This document shows positions 17,543 through 25,092 of a DNA stretch of 25,476 nucleotides, piece after piece. The stretch lies in the NCBI GenBank assembly GCA_947624365.1, contig CANQJY010000006.1, positions 1 through 25,476 of the forward strand. Reading direction: 5' to 3'. Both the position numbers and the translations under genes were made by a program. Below the pieces are notes generated by a model that saw nothing but the letters and a program-made list of their open reading frames with translations, was not told the origin of the DNA and did not search any database. The DNA is from an uncultured Clostridia bacterium (GTDB taxonomy: Bacteria > Bacillota > Clostridia > TANB77 > CAG-508). Position 1 is the stretch's first letter, and each line of letters opens with the position of its first letter.

Positions 17543-18526
17543 TTATAGAATATATCGTAAATATCCTAATATTGGAATATGAAAAATCAATAGTTCTTTT
17601 AATTTTTTCTTTCCAATATTATTTCCATTTAAATATTTAAAATATGGTTTAATATTTAAATTTATATATTTTGTTTGTTCTAATTTAATATAATATTTAA
17701 CTAAATTTTCTAAAATTTCTTTCGTTTTTTCTTGAGAGCAATATTCTAAGCACATATTTGCTCCATCTAAATATGCAGGTTTAATCACTACTTCTTTTCT
17801 ATATTGTAGATATCCTTTATATGAACTGCCGTATTTTTCTTTTGACTTTTTTAAATTTTGTGATAAAGTTCTTCCTCCAAAAATATTACTTGAATGTTGT
17901 CTATATAAAAATAGTGGCTCTTCAATATAGCAAACGCCTTTGTTTTCGTTAGCAATAAAACTGACGAGCCAATCTTGTGCCATTACATTTTCTGTAAAAG
18001 GCAACATTTTTTCTTTTACACTTCTTGTAAAAATTTGGGAACATCCAATTCCTAAATATCTTGATATTCCCAATATTTGATTTTTTCCTTTTACAAGTGG
18101 CATATTCTTATGTTTAAAATAGTTTGGAGAAATAACTTCTTCATTTTCGTTAATTTGCATACAATTACAATATACCATATCTACATCATTTTGTTTTAAC
18201 GCCTGTAATTGCTTCTCTACTTTTTCTGGATACCAAATATCGTCATGGTCACTAAAGCAAATATAATCTGCATTTGATTTTGTTAGTAAAAATTCAAAGT
18301 TCTTTATATATCCTAAATTTTTTGGCTGGATATATAATTCTATCCTTTTATCTTTTTTAGAAACATCTTCTAAAATTGTTCTTACTTCTGAACTAGTAGA
18401 ATTATCATCACTAATAATAAGACGAATATTTGAATAAGTTTGTGCTAAAATACTTTCTATTTGTTTTGTTAAAAAGTGTGGATTAGTTTCGTATGTTGGC
18501 ATTAATATATCAACTGTTTCGCTCAT
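17543..18526 (-). CDS. GT2 glycosyltransferase, rhamnosyltransferase-like
   Basis: This 327-residue paralogue of the next gene has DILMPTYETN, ISDDNSTSSE and CFSDHDDIW in one GT-A domain, then an LFLYRQHSSNIFG segment matching the VLYRQHGNNQIG of its neighbour. The C-terminus ends in a basic and hydrophobic tail. I placed the start at the ATG at 18526 because AGAGGAGG lies four bases upstream and MSETVDILMP fits the family start; an ATG 30 bases upstream lies inside guaB and lacks this site. The ribosome site directly abuts the guaB stop, so this first glycan gene appears to be expressed from the guaB transcript. Donor and acceptor are unknown. Confidence 0.87.
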   Translation of the reverse strand: MSETVDILMPTYETNPHFLTKQIESILAQTYSNIRLIISDDNSTSSEVRTILEDVSKKDKRIELYIQPKNLGYIKNFEFLLTKSNADYICFSDHDDIWYPEKVEKQLQALKQNDVDMVYCNCMQINENEEVISPNYFKHKNMPLVKGKNQILGISRYLGIGCSQIFTRSVKEKMLPFTENVMAQDWLVSFIANENKGVCYIEEPLFLYRQHSSNIFGGRTLSQNLKKSKEKYGSSYKGYLQYRKEVVIKPAYLDGANMCLEYCSQEKTKEILENLVKYYIKLEQTKYINLNIKPYFKYLNGNNIGKKKLKELLIFHIPILGYLRYIL

Positions 18527-18536
18527 TATTCCTCCT

Positions 18537-20042
18537 CTATTGATATTGATTATCAATTTCTTTCAAAATAACATCATGTGCACTACCTTCTGAAATGCTA
18601 ATTTGTGATACAAGTGTTAATCTTGCCTTTTCATGTAATTCTTGAATAGTTGTGCTTCCACAATTACACATTGTTGATTTAATTTTTGCACAGGTAATTG
18701 CTAAATTGTCTTTTAATTTTCCAGCATATGGAATATATGAATCAACACCTTCTTCAAAAGAAAGTTTTTTGTCTCCTCCCATATCATATCTTTGCCAATT
18801 TCTTGCTCTATTAGAGCCTTCACCCCAATATTCTTTTACATATCCATTTCCTTTTTTAATAATTCTTGTAGGGCTTTCATCAAAACGTGCAAAATATCTT
18901 CCCATCATTACATAATCTGCACCTAATGCTAATGCAATTGTAATATGATGATCATGTACTATTCCTCCATCAGAACATACAGGTATGTAAATACCAGTTT
19001 CTTTGTAATATTCATCTCTGGCTGCTACTACATCAATTAATGCTGAGGCTTGTCCACGTCCAATTCCTTTTGTTTCACGAGTTATGCAAATAGAACCTCC
19101 ACCAACACCAACTTTTATGAAGTCTGCTCCTGCGTCTGCTAACTAGCGGAATCCCTCTTTGTCAACAACATTTCCTGCTCCTATTTTCACATCGTCTCCA
19201 TAATTTTTACGAACAAAATCAATTGTATTTTTTTGCCATATAGAGTATCCATCAGAAGAATCCATACAAAGCAAATCTACACCTGCTTCAATTAATGCTG
19301 GTATTCTTTCTTCATAATCTCTTGTATTAATTCCAGCTCCAACAATATATCTTTTATTTTCATCTAATAAAGAGTCTGGATTATTTTTTCTTTCTTCATA
19401 ATCTTTACGGAATACTAAATATTTTAATCTGCCTTCTTCTGTTAATATTGGCAAACATGCTTTTTTATGTTCCCATATTAAGTCATTTGCTTCTGACAGA
19501 CTAACCCCTTCATGTGCCCAAAAGATGTTTTCTTTTGGTGTCATATAATTGTCAATAGGTGCATCCATATCATCTCTTGATATGCGATAATCTTTATCTG
19601 TAACCATTCCTAAAAACATACCATTTGCAGTTCCATCATCTGTAATAATAACTGTAGAATGTCCAGTTTTTTCTACTAAACTGATAACATCTCTTAGTGG
19701 TGTTCCAGATTTTACGTTAGAGTCACTTATTACAAATCCAGCTTTGTGTTTTTTTACATTATGAACCATTTCGGCTTGTGATTCTATAGATTGTGAACCA
19801 TATATAAATGCTAATCCGCCTTCTCTTGCTAATGCTATCCCCATTTCTTCACCAGAAACAGATTGCATAATTGCAGAAACCATTGGAACATTTGCATAGT
19901 ATTTGGCCTCTTCTCCCTTTTTAAATTTTACAAGAGGTGTCCTTAAAGACACTTGGCTAGGAATGCAATTTTCATCTGTTAAATTTGGTATTAGTAAAAA
20001 TTCATTAAATGTTCTTGAAATATCTTCTAAAATTTTTGCCAT
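18537..20042 (-). pseudogene. guaB: IMP dehydrogenase interrupted by an in-frame TAG
   Basis: IMP dehydrogenase oxidises IMP to XMP, the committed step to GMP. Both halves are present in one frame: 299 codons from ATG 20042, a TAG at 19143-19145, then 201 codons to the proper end, giving a normal total near 501. The first half has the barrel start (PMVSAIMQ), two CBS domains (about 95-210) and MDSSDGYS. The stop follows KEGFR and comes just before LADAGADFIKVG, where relatives usually have a Tyr, so TAT or TAC to TAG is likely. The catalytic Cys319 (GGGSICITRE), the MMGRYFA loop and the flap all lie after the stop, so the shortened protein cannot be active. AAAGGGGG precedes the ATG. The rest of the frame is intact, so the change is recent, a sequence error, or read through. 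Confidence 0.9.
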
Positions 20043-20068
20043 CTTTATTTCCCCCTTTTATAAATTTA

Positions 20069-21262
20069 TTATACTAGTCTTTGAGTTTCCCTTGCTATCA
20101 TTAATTCTTCATTTGTTGGTATAACATATACTTTTACTTTTGAGTCTGGTGCTGAAATTACTTTTTCTTCTCCTCTTATATTATTTGCTTCTAAATCTAA
20201 TTTAACTCCCATAAATTGTAATTTTTTACATACTTCTCTACGGATATTAATTTGATTTTCTCCAACTCCTCCTGTAAATACAATATAGTCTACACCATCT
20301 AATGCAACTGCATATTTAGCAATATATCCTGCAATAGAATAATTAAATTGATCAATTGCAATTTTTGCCATTTTATTATCTGTGTTAGATGCTTCTTCAA
20401 TTACTCTAAAATCTGGAGCCATTCCAGATATTGCTGATAATCCAGAGGTTTTGTTTACTATATTTTCTATTTCTTCAGGTTTTAAAGACTCTTTCTTCAT
20501 TAAATATGTAATAACAGATGGATCTAGGTCTCCAGACCTTGTTACCATTGGAATTCCTCCTAGTGGTGTTAACCCCATACTAGTATCAACTGACTTGCCA
20601 TCTTTAATTGCACATATACTTGAACCTTGACCTAAGTGGCAAGTAATAATTTTTACATCTTTGCTATCTTTATTTTCAAGTTCTAATAATCTTTGTGAAA
20701 CGTACATATGTGATGTTCCATGAAATCCGTATTTTCTTACACTATATTTTTTATAATATTCATATGGTATTGGATATATATATTTTTCTTCTGAAATAGT
20801 CTGATGAAATGCTGTATCAAAAACTCCCACCATTGGTTTATCAGGCATTACTTTTTTACAAGCTTCTATTCCTGAAATACATGCTGGATTATGTAGTGGT
20901 GCTAAATCTGTATATTCTTTTAAAACATCTACAACATGTTCATCTATTTTAACAGATTGTGCAATTTTTTCTCCTCCATGTACTAATCTATGTCCAATTG
21001 CTGAAATTTCATCTAAAGATTTTATTACTGGATATTCTGGATTGATTAATTGCTTTAATGTAAACTCTATTGCTTCAGTATGGTTATATGCTGGATTTTC
21101 AATTTTAATTTTTTTGCCATCACTTTCAATTTTATGTACTAAAAATGCTTCTTTTTCTCCTATTCTTTCATATTTTCCAGAAGCCATTACTTGTTCTGTC
21201 TGCATATCAATTAATTGATATTTTAGTGATGAACTACCACAATTTAATACAAGTATTTTCAT
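20069..21262 (-). CDS. ackA: Acetate kinase, copy 1
   Basis: This 397-residue protein, normal for AckA, interconverts acetyl-phosphate plus ADP and acetate plus ATP. Visible family motifs are the start VLNCGSSSLKY, AIGHRLVHGGEK with the active-site Arg at 92, APLHNP, FDTAFH (Asp149), GFHGTSH (His181), CHLGQGSS and the second active-site Arg242 in the TRSGD stretch. One oddity is that the near-invariant MGTRSGD reads MVTRSGD (Val240), by a GTA codon where the neighbouring copy has GGA. It follows copy 2 by 17 bases with an AAAGGAA ribosome site, and is followed 26 bases later by guaB. It forms one operon with pta. Whether both kinases serve acetate is unknown. Confidence 0.95.
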   Translation of the reverse strand: MKILVLNCGSSSLKYQLIDMQTEQVMASGKYERIGEKEAFLVHKIESDGKKIKIENPAYNHTEAIEFTLKQLINPEYPVIKSLDEISAIGHRLVHGGEKIAQSVKIDEHVVDVLKEYTDLAPLHNPACISGIEACKKVMPDKPMVGVFDTAFHQTISEEKYIYPIPYEYYKKYSVRKYGFHGTSHMYVSQRLLELENKDSKDVKIITCHLGQGSSICAIKDGKSVDTSMGLTPLGGIPMVTRSGDLDPSVITYLMKKESLKPEEIENIVNKTSGLSAISGMAPDFRVIEEASNTDNKMAKIAIDQFNYSIAGYIAKYAVALDGVDYIVFTGGVGENQINIRREVCKKLQFMGVKLDLEANNIRGEEKVISAPDSKVKVYVIPTNEELMIARETQRLV

Positions 21263-21279
21263 AATTTATTTTCCTTTCT

Positions 21280-22467
21280 TTATTTACTTTGAATTATTTT
21301 TGCTGTTTCTCTAGCAATTACTAATTCTTCGTTTGTTGGAACAATAAATACTTTTACTTTTGAATCTTTTGTAGAAATTTCAGCTTCTTCTCCATTTAAT
21401 TCATCATTTAATTTTTCATCAATTTCTATTCCTAAAAATCCTAAATATTCACAAATAGCTTGTCTTGAGCCACGTGCTTTTTCACCTACACCTGCAGTAA
21501 ATGTTAGAACATCAATTCCTTTCATTGCTACTACACATCTTGCAATATAGCAAGCAACTAAGTAGTGATAATTATCTAATGCTAATTGTGCTTGTTCATT
21601 ACCATTTTTTGCTTCTATTTCGATATCTCTAAAATCTGGTGTTACTCCTGATACACCATATACTCCAGATTCTTTATTTAAAACTTTGTCTATTTCTTCT
21701 GCTGTTAAGTTTTCTTTTTTCATAATATATGTTATAACAGAAGGATCTAAGTCACCACTTCTTGTTCCCATTGGAATTCCGCCTAATGGTGTTAATCCCA
21801 TACTTGTTTCAACTGATTTTCCATCTTGAATTGCACAAATACTTGCACCTTGGCCTAAATGGCAGTTCACAATTTTTAAATCTTTAATATCTTTATTTAA
21901 TAATTTTGCAACTCTATCTGATACAAATTGATGTGATGTTCCATGAAATCCATATTTTCTTACACTATAGTTTTTGTAATATTTGTATGGTATTGGGTAA
22001 ATATATCTTTCTTTTGAAATTGTTTGATGGAATGCTGTATCAAATACAGCTACCATTGGCATATCTGGAACAATTGCTTTACATGCTTGAATTCCTAATA
22101 TAGCTGCTGGATTATGTAATGGTGCTAATTCACTACAAATTTCAATTTGTTTGATTACATCTTCTGTGATTAATGCTGGGTTTGAGAATTTTTCTCCTCC
22201 ATGAACAATTCCTCCTAATTCAGATAAATCTTTTATAACACCATAATCTGAATCAGTTAGTCTATCAAGTACAAATTGAATTGCTTCTTCGTGATTTTTT
22301 GCAGAATGCTCAAATTTTTGCTTTTGTCCATGTGCTGTATGTGTTAAAAATGAATTTTCTTGACCAATTCTTTCAAAATATCCCTTTGCTAACATTTCTT
22401 CTGTATCCATATCAATTACTTGATATTTTAATGATGAACTTCCTGAATTTAATACTAAAATTTTCAT
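21280..22467 (-). CDS. ackA: Acetate kinase, copy 2, lacking the conserved HR of GHRxVHGG
   Basis: This 395-residue tandem paralogue of the next gene has NSGSSSLKY, APLHNP, FDTAFHQT, GFHGTSH, CHLGQGAS and GIPMGTRSGD. In the region that reads AIGHRLVHGGEK in the other copy, this one reads ELGGIVHGGEKF (residues 83-94). Four codons are absent and Gly86 stands where the active-site arginine should be (Arg91 in the Methanosarcina enzyme). Kinase activity is therefore doubtful unless the sequence is wrong or a nearby residue compensates. GGAGGT lies eight bases before the ATG, a good ribosome site, so the protein is probably made. It lies 24 bases after pta. Confidence 0.93.
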   Translation of the reverse strand: MKILVLNSGSSSLKYQVIDMDTEEMLAKGYFERIGQENSFLTHTAHGQKQKFEHSAKNHEEAIQFVLDRLTDSDYGVIKDLSELGGIVHGGEKFSNPALITEDVIKQIEICSELAPLHNPAAILGIQACKAIVPDMPMVAVFDTAFHQTISKERYIYPIPYKYYKNYSVRKYGFHGTSHQFVSDRVAKLLNKDIKDLKIVNCHLGQGASICAIQDGKSVETSMGLTPLGGIPMGTRSGDLDPSVITYIMKKENLTAEEIDKVLNKESGVYGVSGVTPDFRDIEIEAKNGNEQAQLALDNYHYLVACYIARCVVAMKGIDVLTFTAGVGEKARGSRQAICEYLGFLGIEIDEKLNDELNGEEAEISTKDSKVKVFIVPTNEELVIARETAKIIQSK

Positions 22468-22491
22468 GATAATATACCTCCATTTTATATT

Positions 22492-23499
22492 TTAATTTTT
22501 ATTTTGTGCTTGTACTGCTGTTATTGCAATAACTCCAGCAACATCTTGACTACTGCATCCTCTTGATAAGTCATTAACTGGCTTACTTATACCTTGGCAT
22601 AGTGGTCCATATGCTTCTGCTTTTGCTAACCTTTGTACTAATTTATATCCAATATTTCCTGCATTTAAATCTGGAAATACTAATATATTTGCTTGACCTT
22701 TTAAAGGACTTTCAGGTGCTTTTGATTTTGCAATTTCTGGAATAATAGCTGCATCTAATTGTAGCTCTCCATCACATAATAGTTCTGGAACTTTTTCTTT
22801 TACTAATTTAGTTGCATCAACAACTTTTTGTGTTAAATCTGATTTTGCACTACCATATGTTGAATAAGAAAGCATTGCTACTTTTGGTTCTTCTCCTATT
22901 AATTGTTTAAAACTTTTTGCAGAAGAAATTGCAATTTCAGATAATTCTTCAGATGTTGGATTTTGGTTTAATCCACTATCTCCAAATATAAATGTTCCAT
23001 TACTACCATATTCACAATTTGGAACAACCATAACAAAAAAAGCAGAAACAAGTTTTGTATCTGGTGATGTTCTCAAAATTTGTAAGGCTGGTCTTAATGT
23101 ATCTGATGTAGAATGAATTGCTCCAGATACTAACCCATCTGCCATAGATTGTTCATCTTTTACCATCAACATTCCATAATATACTGGATCTAATGCTAAT
23201 TCTTTTGCTTGTTCTATTGTCATTCCTTTTGCTTTTCTTAGCTCATATAATAAATTAACATATTTTTCATAATCTGATGACTTTATTGGGTCTACAATGT
23301 TAGCTCCTTGTATATTGATTTGGTTTGTTTTTGCTTTTTCTTTTATTATTTCTTCGTTTCCAATCAAAATAATATTTGCATATCCTTCTTTTATAGCAAT
23401 TTCTGTTGCTTGTAATATCCTGATATCTTCAGCTTCTGGAAGTACAATTGTTTTTAATTGTTGTCTTGCCCTATTTTTAATTTCATCAATAAATGACAT
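22492..23499 (-). CDS. pta: Phosphate acetyltransferase
   Basis: This enzyme interconverts acetyl-CoA plus phosphate and acetyl-phosphate plus CoA, feeding the acetate kinases encoded next for ATP production during fermentation. The protein is 335 residues, the length of the short single-domain Pta class, and lacks the N-terminal regulatory domains of the enterobacterial form. It starts MSFIDEIKNRAR, with IVLPEAEDIR, ADGLVSGAIHST, FGDSGLNQNP and KPVNDLSRGCS; Ser312 and Arg313 correspond to known active-site residues of this class. An extended -10 promoter lies just upstream and AAGGG or AAAGGA precedes the ATG. It is the first gene of the pta-ackA-ackA-guaB transcript. Confidence 0.96.
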   Translation of the reverse strand: MSFIDEIKNRARQQLKTIVLPEAEDIRILQATEIAIKEGYANIILIGNEEIIKEKAKTNQINIQGANIVDPIKSSDYEKYVNLLYELRKAKGMTIEQAKELALDPVYYGMLMVKDEQSMADGLVSGAIHSTSDTLRPALQILRTSPDTKLVSAFFVMVVPNCEYGSNGTFIFGDSGLNQNPTSEELSEIAISSAKSFKQLIGEEPKVAMLSYSTYGSAKSDLTQKVVDATKLVKEKVPELLCDGELQLDAAIIPEIAKSKAPESPLKGQANILVFPDLNAGNIGYKLVQRLAKAEAYGPLCQGISKPVNDLSRGCSSQDVAGVIAITAVQAQNKN

Positions 23500-23541
23500 T
23501 TTCCCTTTTTCCTTTCTAAAATTTAAATTAATTATAGTCGT

Positions 23542-23570
23542 ATTATATCATATTCATATAATAATTGCCA
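23542..23570 (-). promoter_or_regulatory. pta: Extended -10 promoter of the pta operon
   Basis: On the minus strand a perfect -10 TATAAT (23542-23547) is preceded by TGA, giving the TGn extension. A weak -35 TGGCAA (23565-23570) lies at 17 bases. It lies between the prfB terminator and the pta ribosome site, with a leader of roughly 35 bases. It may also supply transcription to guaB and the glycan genes, since no terminator is visible between them. Confidence 0.72.
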
Positions 23571-23602
23571 TAGTTTTTTTGATTTTTTAAGGATTTTTTG
23601 TC

Positions 23603-23634
23603 AATATAAAAACGAAACTTTTTTAGTTTCGTTT
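23603..23634 (-). terminator. Rho-independent terminator after prfB
   Basis: Minus-strand stem AAACGAAAC / GTTTCGTTT (arms 23626-23634 and 23610-23618) with a seven-base A-rich loop, followed by a T-rich tract. The stem begins inside the prfB stop codon. It separates prfB from the pta operon promoter. Confidence 0.82.
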
Positions 23635-24737
23635 ATTTTTCAATACTTTTTAAATAAGTTTCCATGAAACCGTTTAAATCTCCATTCATAACTGCCTCTA
23701 CATTTCCTACTTCATAATTTGTTCTGTGATCTTTCACCATAGTATATGGACAAAAAACATATGAACGAATTTGACTTCCCCAAGCGATTTCTTTTTGTTC
23801 ACCTTTTAAATCTTCAATTTTTTCTTTTTGTTCTTTTTCTTTTAAGTCAAGTAATTTTGATTTTAGCATACGCATTGCTGTTTCTCTATTTTGAATTTGT
23901 GAACGTTCTGACTGACATGCAACAACGATATTTGTAGGAATATGTGTAATTCTTACAGCTGATGATGTTTTGTTTATATGTTGCCCCCCTGCTCCTGAGG
24001 CACGGTATGTATCTATTCGTAAATCATCTGGATTTATTTCAATTTGTATATCATCTGTAATTTCTGGTAATACTTCTACAGAAGCAAATGATGTATGTCT
24101 TCTTCCTCCACTGTCAAAAGGAGAAATTCGAACAAGTCTATGAACACCTTTTTCAGATTTCATATATCCATAACTATTGTCCCCTATAATCTCAAATGTT
24201 ACACTTTTAATTCCTGCTTCTTCACCTTCTAAATAGTCTAATTCCTTTATTGTATATTTATTATCATTTGCCCACCTTGTGTACATTCTATATAGCATTT
24301 GTACCCAATCTTGCGATTCTGTTCCTCCGGCTCCTGGATGTAAAGTAACAATAGCATTATTATTAATGCTATGTATGATAAATAAAGTAAGTGTTTCTAA
24401 TTTTTCAATTTCTTTGATTAAGTGTTTTGTTCCTTTTAATACTTCCTTTGCTATTTCTTCATCATATTCTACTTGTATTAATTGGTTCATTTCTAGCAAG
24501 TTATTTGCTTCTGATTTAATTTTTTTATAATTTTCACATTTTGATTTAATTGCTTTTATTTTTGCTAATACTTTTCCTGAAGTTTCATTATCATTCCAAA
24601 AGTTTGGTGTGACTGTTTGTGCTTCTAATTGTTCTAATTGTTTTTCTAAATTGGCAATGTCAAAGAGATTCACCTAATTCCTGTATTGTTTTTTGTATTT
24701 GTTCTAATTGTTTTAAGTTTTCTTCTAATTCTAACAT
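23633..24737 (-). CDS. prfB: Peptide chain release factor 2 with programmed +1 frameshift
   Basis: RF2 releases finished proteins at UGA and UAA. The gene has two frames. The zero frame runs from ATG 24737 (AGGAG nine bases upstream) for 25 codons to TCT-CTT-TGA, with TGA at 24660-24662. A +1 slip at CTT continues as GAC ATT GCC into the main frame and gives a protein of 367 residues, the usual size. CTTTGAC is the known slip site, and AGGTG five bases before CTT can act as the internal Shine-Dalgarno-like stimulator. Diagnostic residues are SPF (RISPFDSGG), which reads the stop codon, and GGQ (GAGGQHIN), which triggers hydrolysis. Low RF2 favours the shift, so synthesis is self-regulated. 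Automatic start calling would wrongly place the start at GTG 24673. Confidence 0.96.
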
Positions 24738-24766
24738 TTTATCACACTCCTATTTATATTAATTTT

Positions 24767-24786
24767 GGCGGGACTATCGTCCCGCC
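24767..24786. other. GC-rich perfect hairpin upstream of prfB
   Basis: The eight-base arms GGCGGGAC and GTCCCGCC with a TATC loop stand out in a very AT-rich context. TTTT follows on the plus strand and AAAA on the minus strand, so it resembles a weak terminator only for plus-strand (antisense) transcription. On the coding strand it lies between the stop of the 72-residue gene and the prfB ribosome site, where it might stabilise or process the mRNA. Confidence 0.6.
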
Positions 24787-24793
24787 TTTTGGG

Positions 24794-25012
24794 CTACTTA
24801 TAGAATTTGGCAATTTCGTCCAGCTTTTTAGAATCTTCATCAAAAAAGCTGAATTTCAATGTCGTTCCTTCATGTTCGAACCCCATCTTAAAAGTTTTAA
24901 AATTTCCGTCCAAAGAAAAGAATTCTGCCTTTTTAATTGTTATCATATCTTCAGTAAGATTAGAAAAAATGATAACTACTTTTCCTTGTGTCCGAACTAC
25001 CTTCTTCTCCAT
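24794..25012 (-). CDS. Small protein of unknown function
   Basis: I do not recognise this 72-residue protein. It has no signal peptide or membrane helix. Alternating hydrophobic positions such as VVIIFSNL, FKMGFEHEG and LKFSFFDED suggest a small beta-rich fold with a C-terminal helix (SKKLDEIAKF). AAGGAGG lies seven bases before the ATG, and a promoter with 17-base spacing lies further upstream, so it is likely a real gene in spite of its size. A longer reading frame on the plus strand over the same bases lacks such support. It ends in TAG 56 bases before prfB and could share its transcript. Confidence 0.72.
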   Translation of the reverse strand: MEKKVVRTQGKVVIIFSNLTEDMITIKKAEFFSLDGNFKTFKMGFEHEGTTLKFSFFDEDSKKLDEIAKFYK

Positions 25013-25042
25013 TTTTTGCCCTCCTTATATTTTTGTATTATT

Positions 25043-25071
25043 ATTTTAACATAAGTCATGAAGCTTTTCAA
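25043..25071 (-). promoter_or_regulatory. Promoter of the 72-residue gene and possibly prfB
   Basis: On the minus strand -35 TTGAAA (25066-25071), 17 bases, then -10 TAAAAT (25043-25048) with a TG one base before it. It lies between the stop of the Mbeg1-like gene and the AAGGAGG site of the small gene. Confidence 0.62.
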
Positions 25072-25092
25072 TAGTTATTTTAAATTTATTAT

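Noticed and set aside
18537..18908. Separate 123-residue gene starting at MMGRYFA
   Set aside because: The frame upstream of this Met continues as conserved IMP dehydrogenase to the TAG at 19143, so it is the tail of guaB rather than a gene.
18537..20042. Alternative genetic code with TAG as a sense codon
   Set aside because: Four other genes in the window end properly at TAG, and no other internal TAG was seen in the recognised genes. A single nonsense change is simpler.
20070..20085. TATAAT box before guaB as a promoter
   Set aside because: It overlaps the ackA stop, and no acceptable -35 is found 16-18 bases upstream.
23633..24673. prfB starting at GTG 24673 or broken by a frameshift error
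   Set aside because: The CTTTGAC site and the in-frame leader from ATG 24737 with its own ribosome site match the conserved programmed frameshift.
24686..25054. 122-codon plus-strand open frame over the small gene before prfB
   Set aside because: The minus-strand gene has an AAGGAGG site and a spaced promoter, whereas the plus frame has neither and resembles no protein I know.
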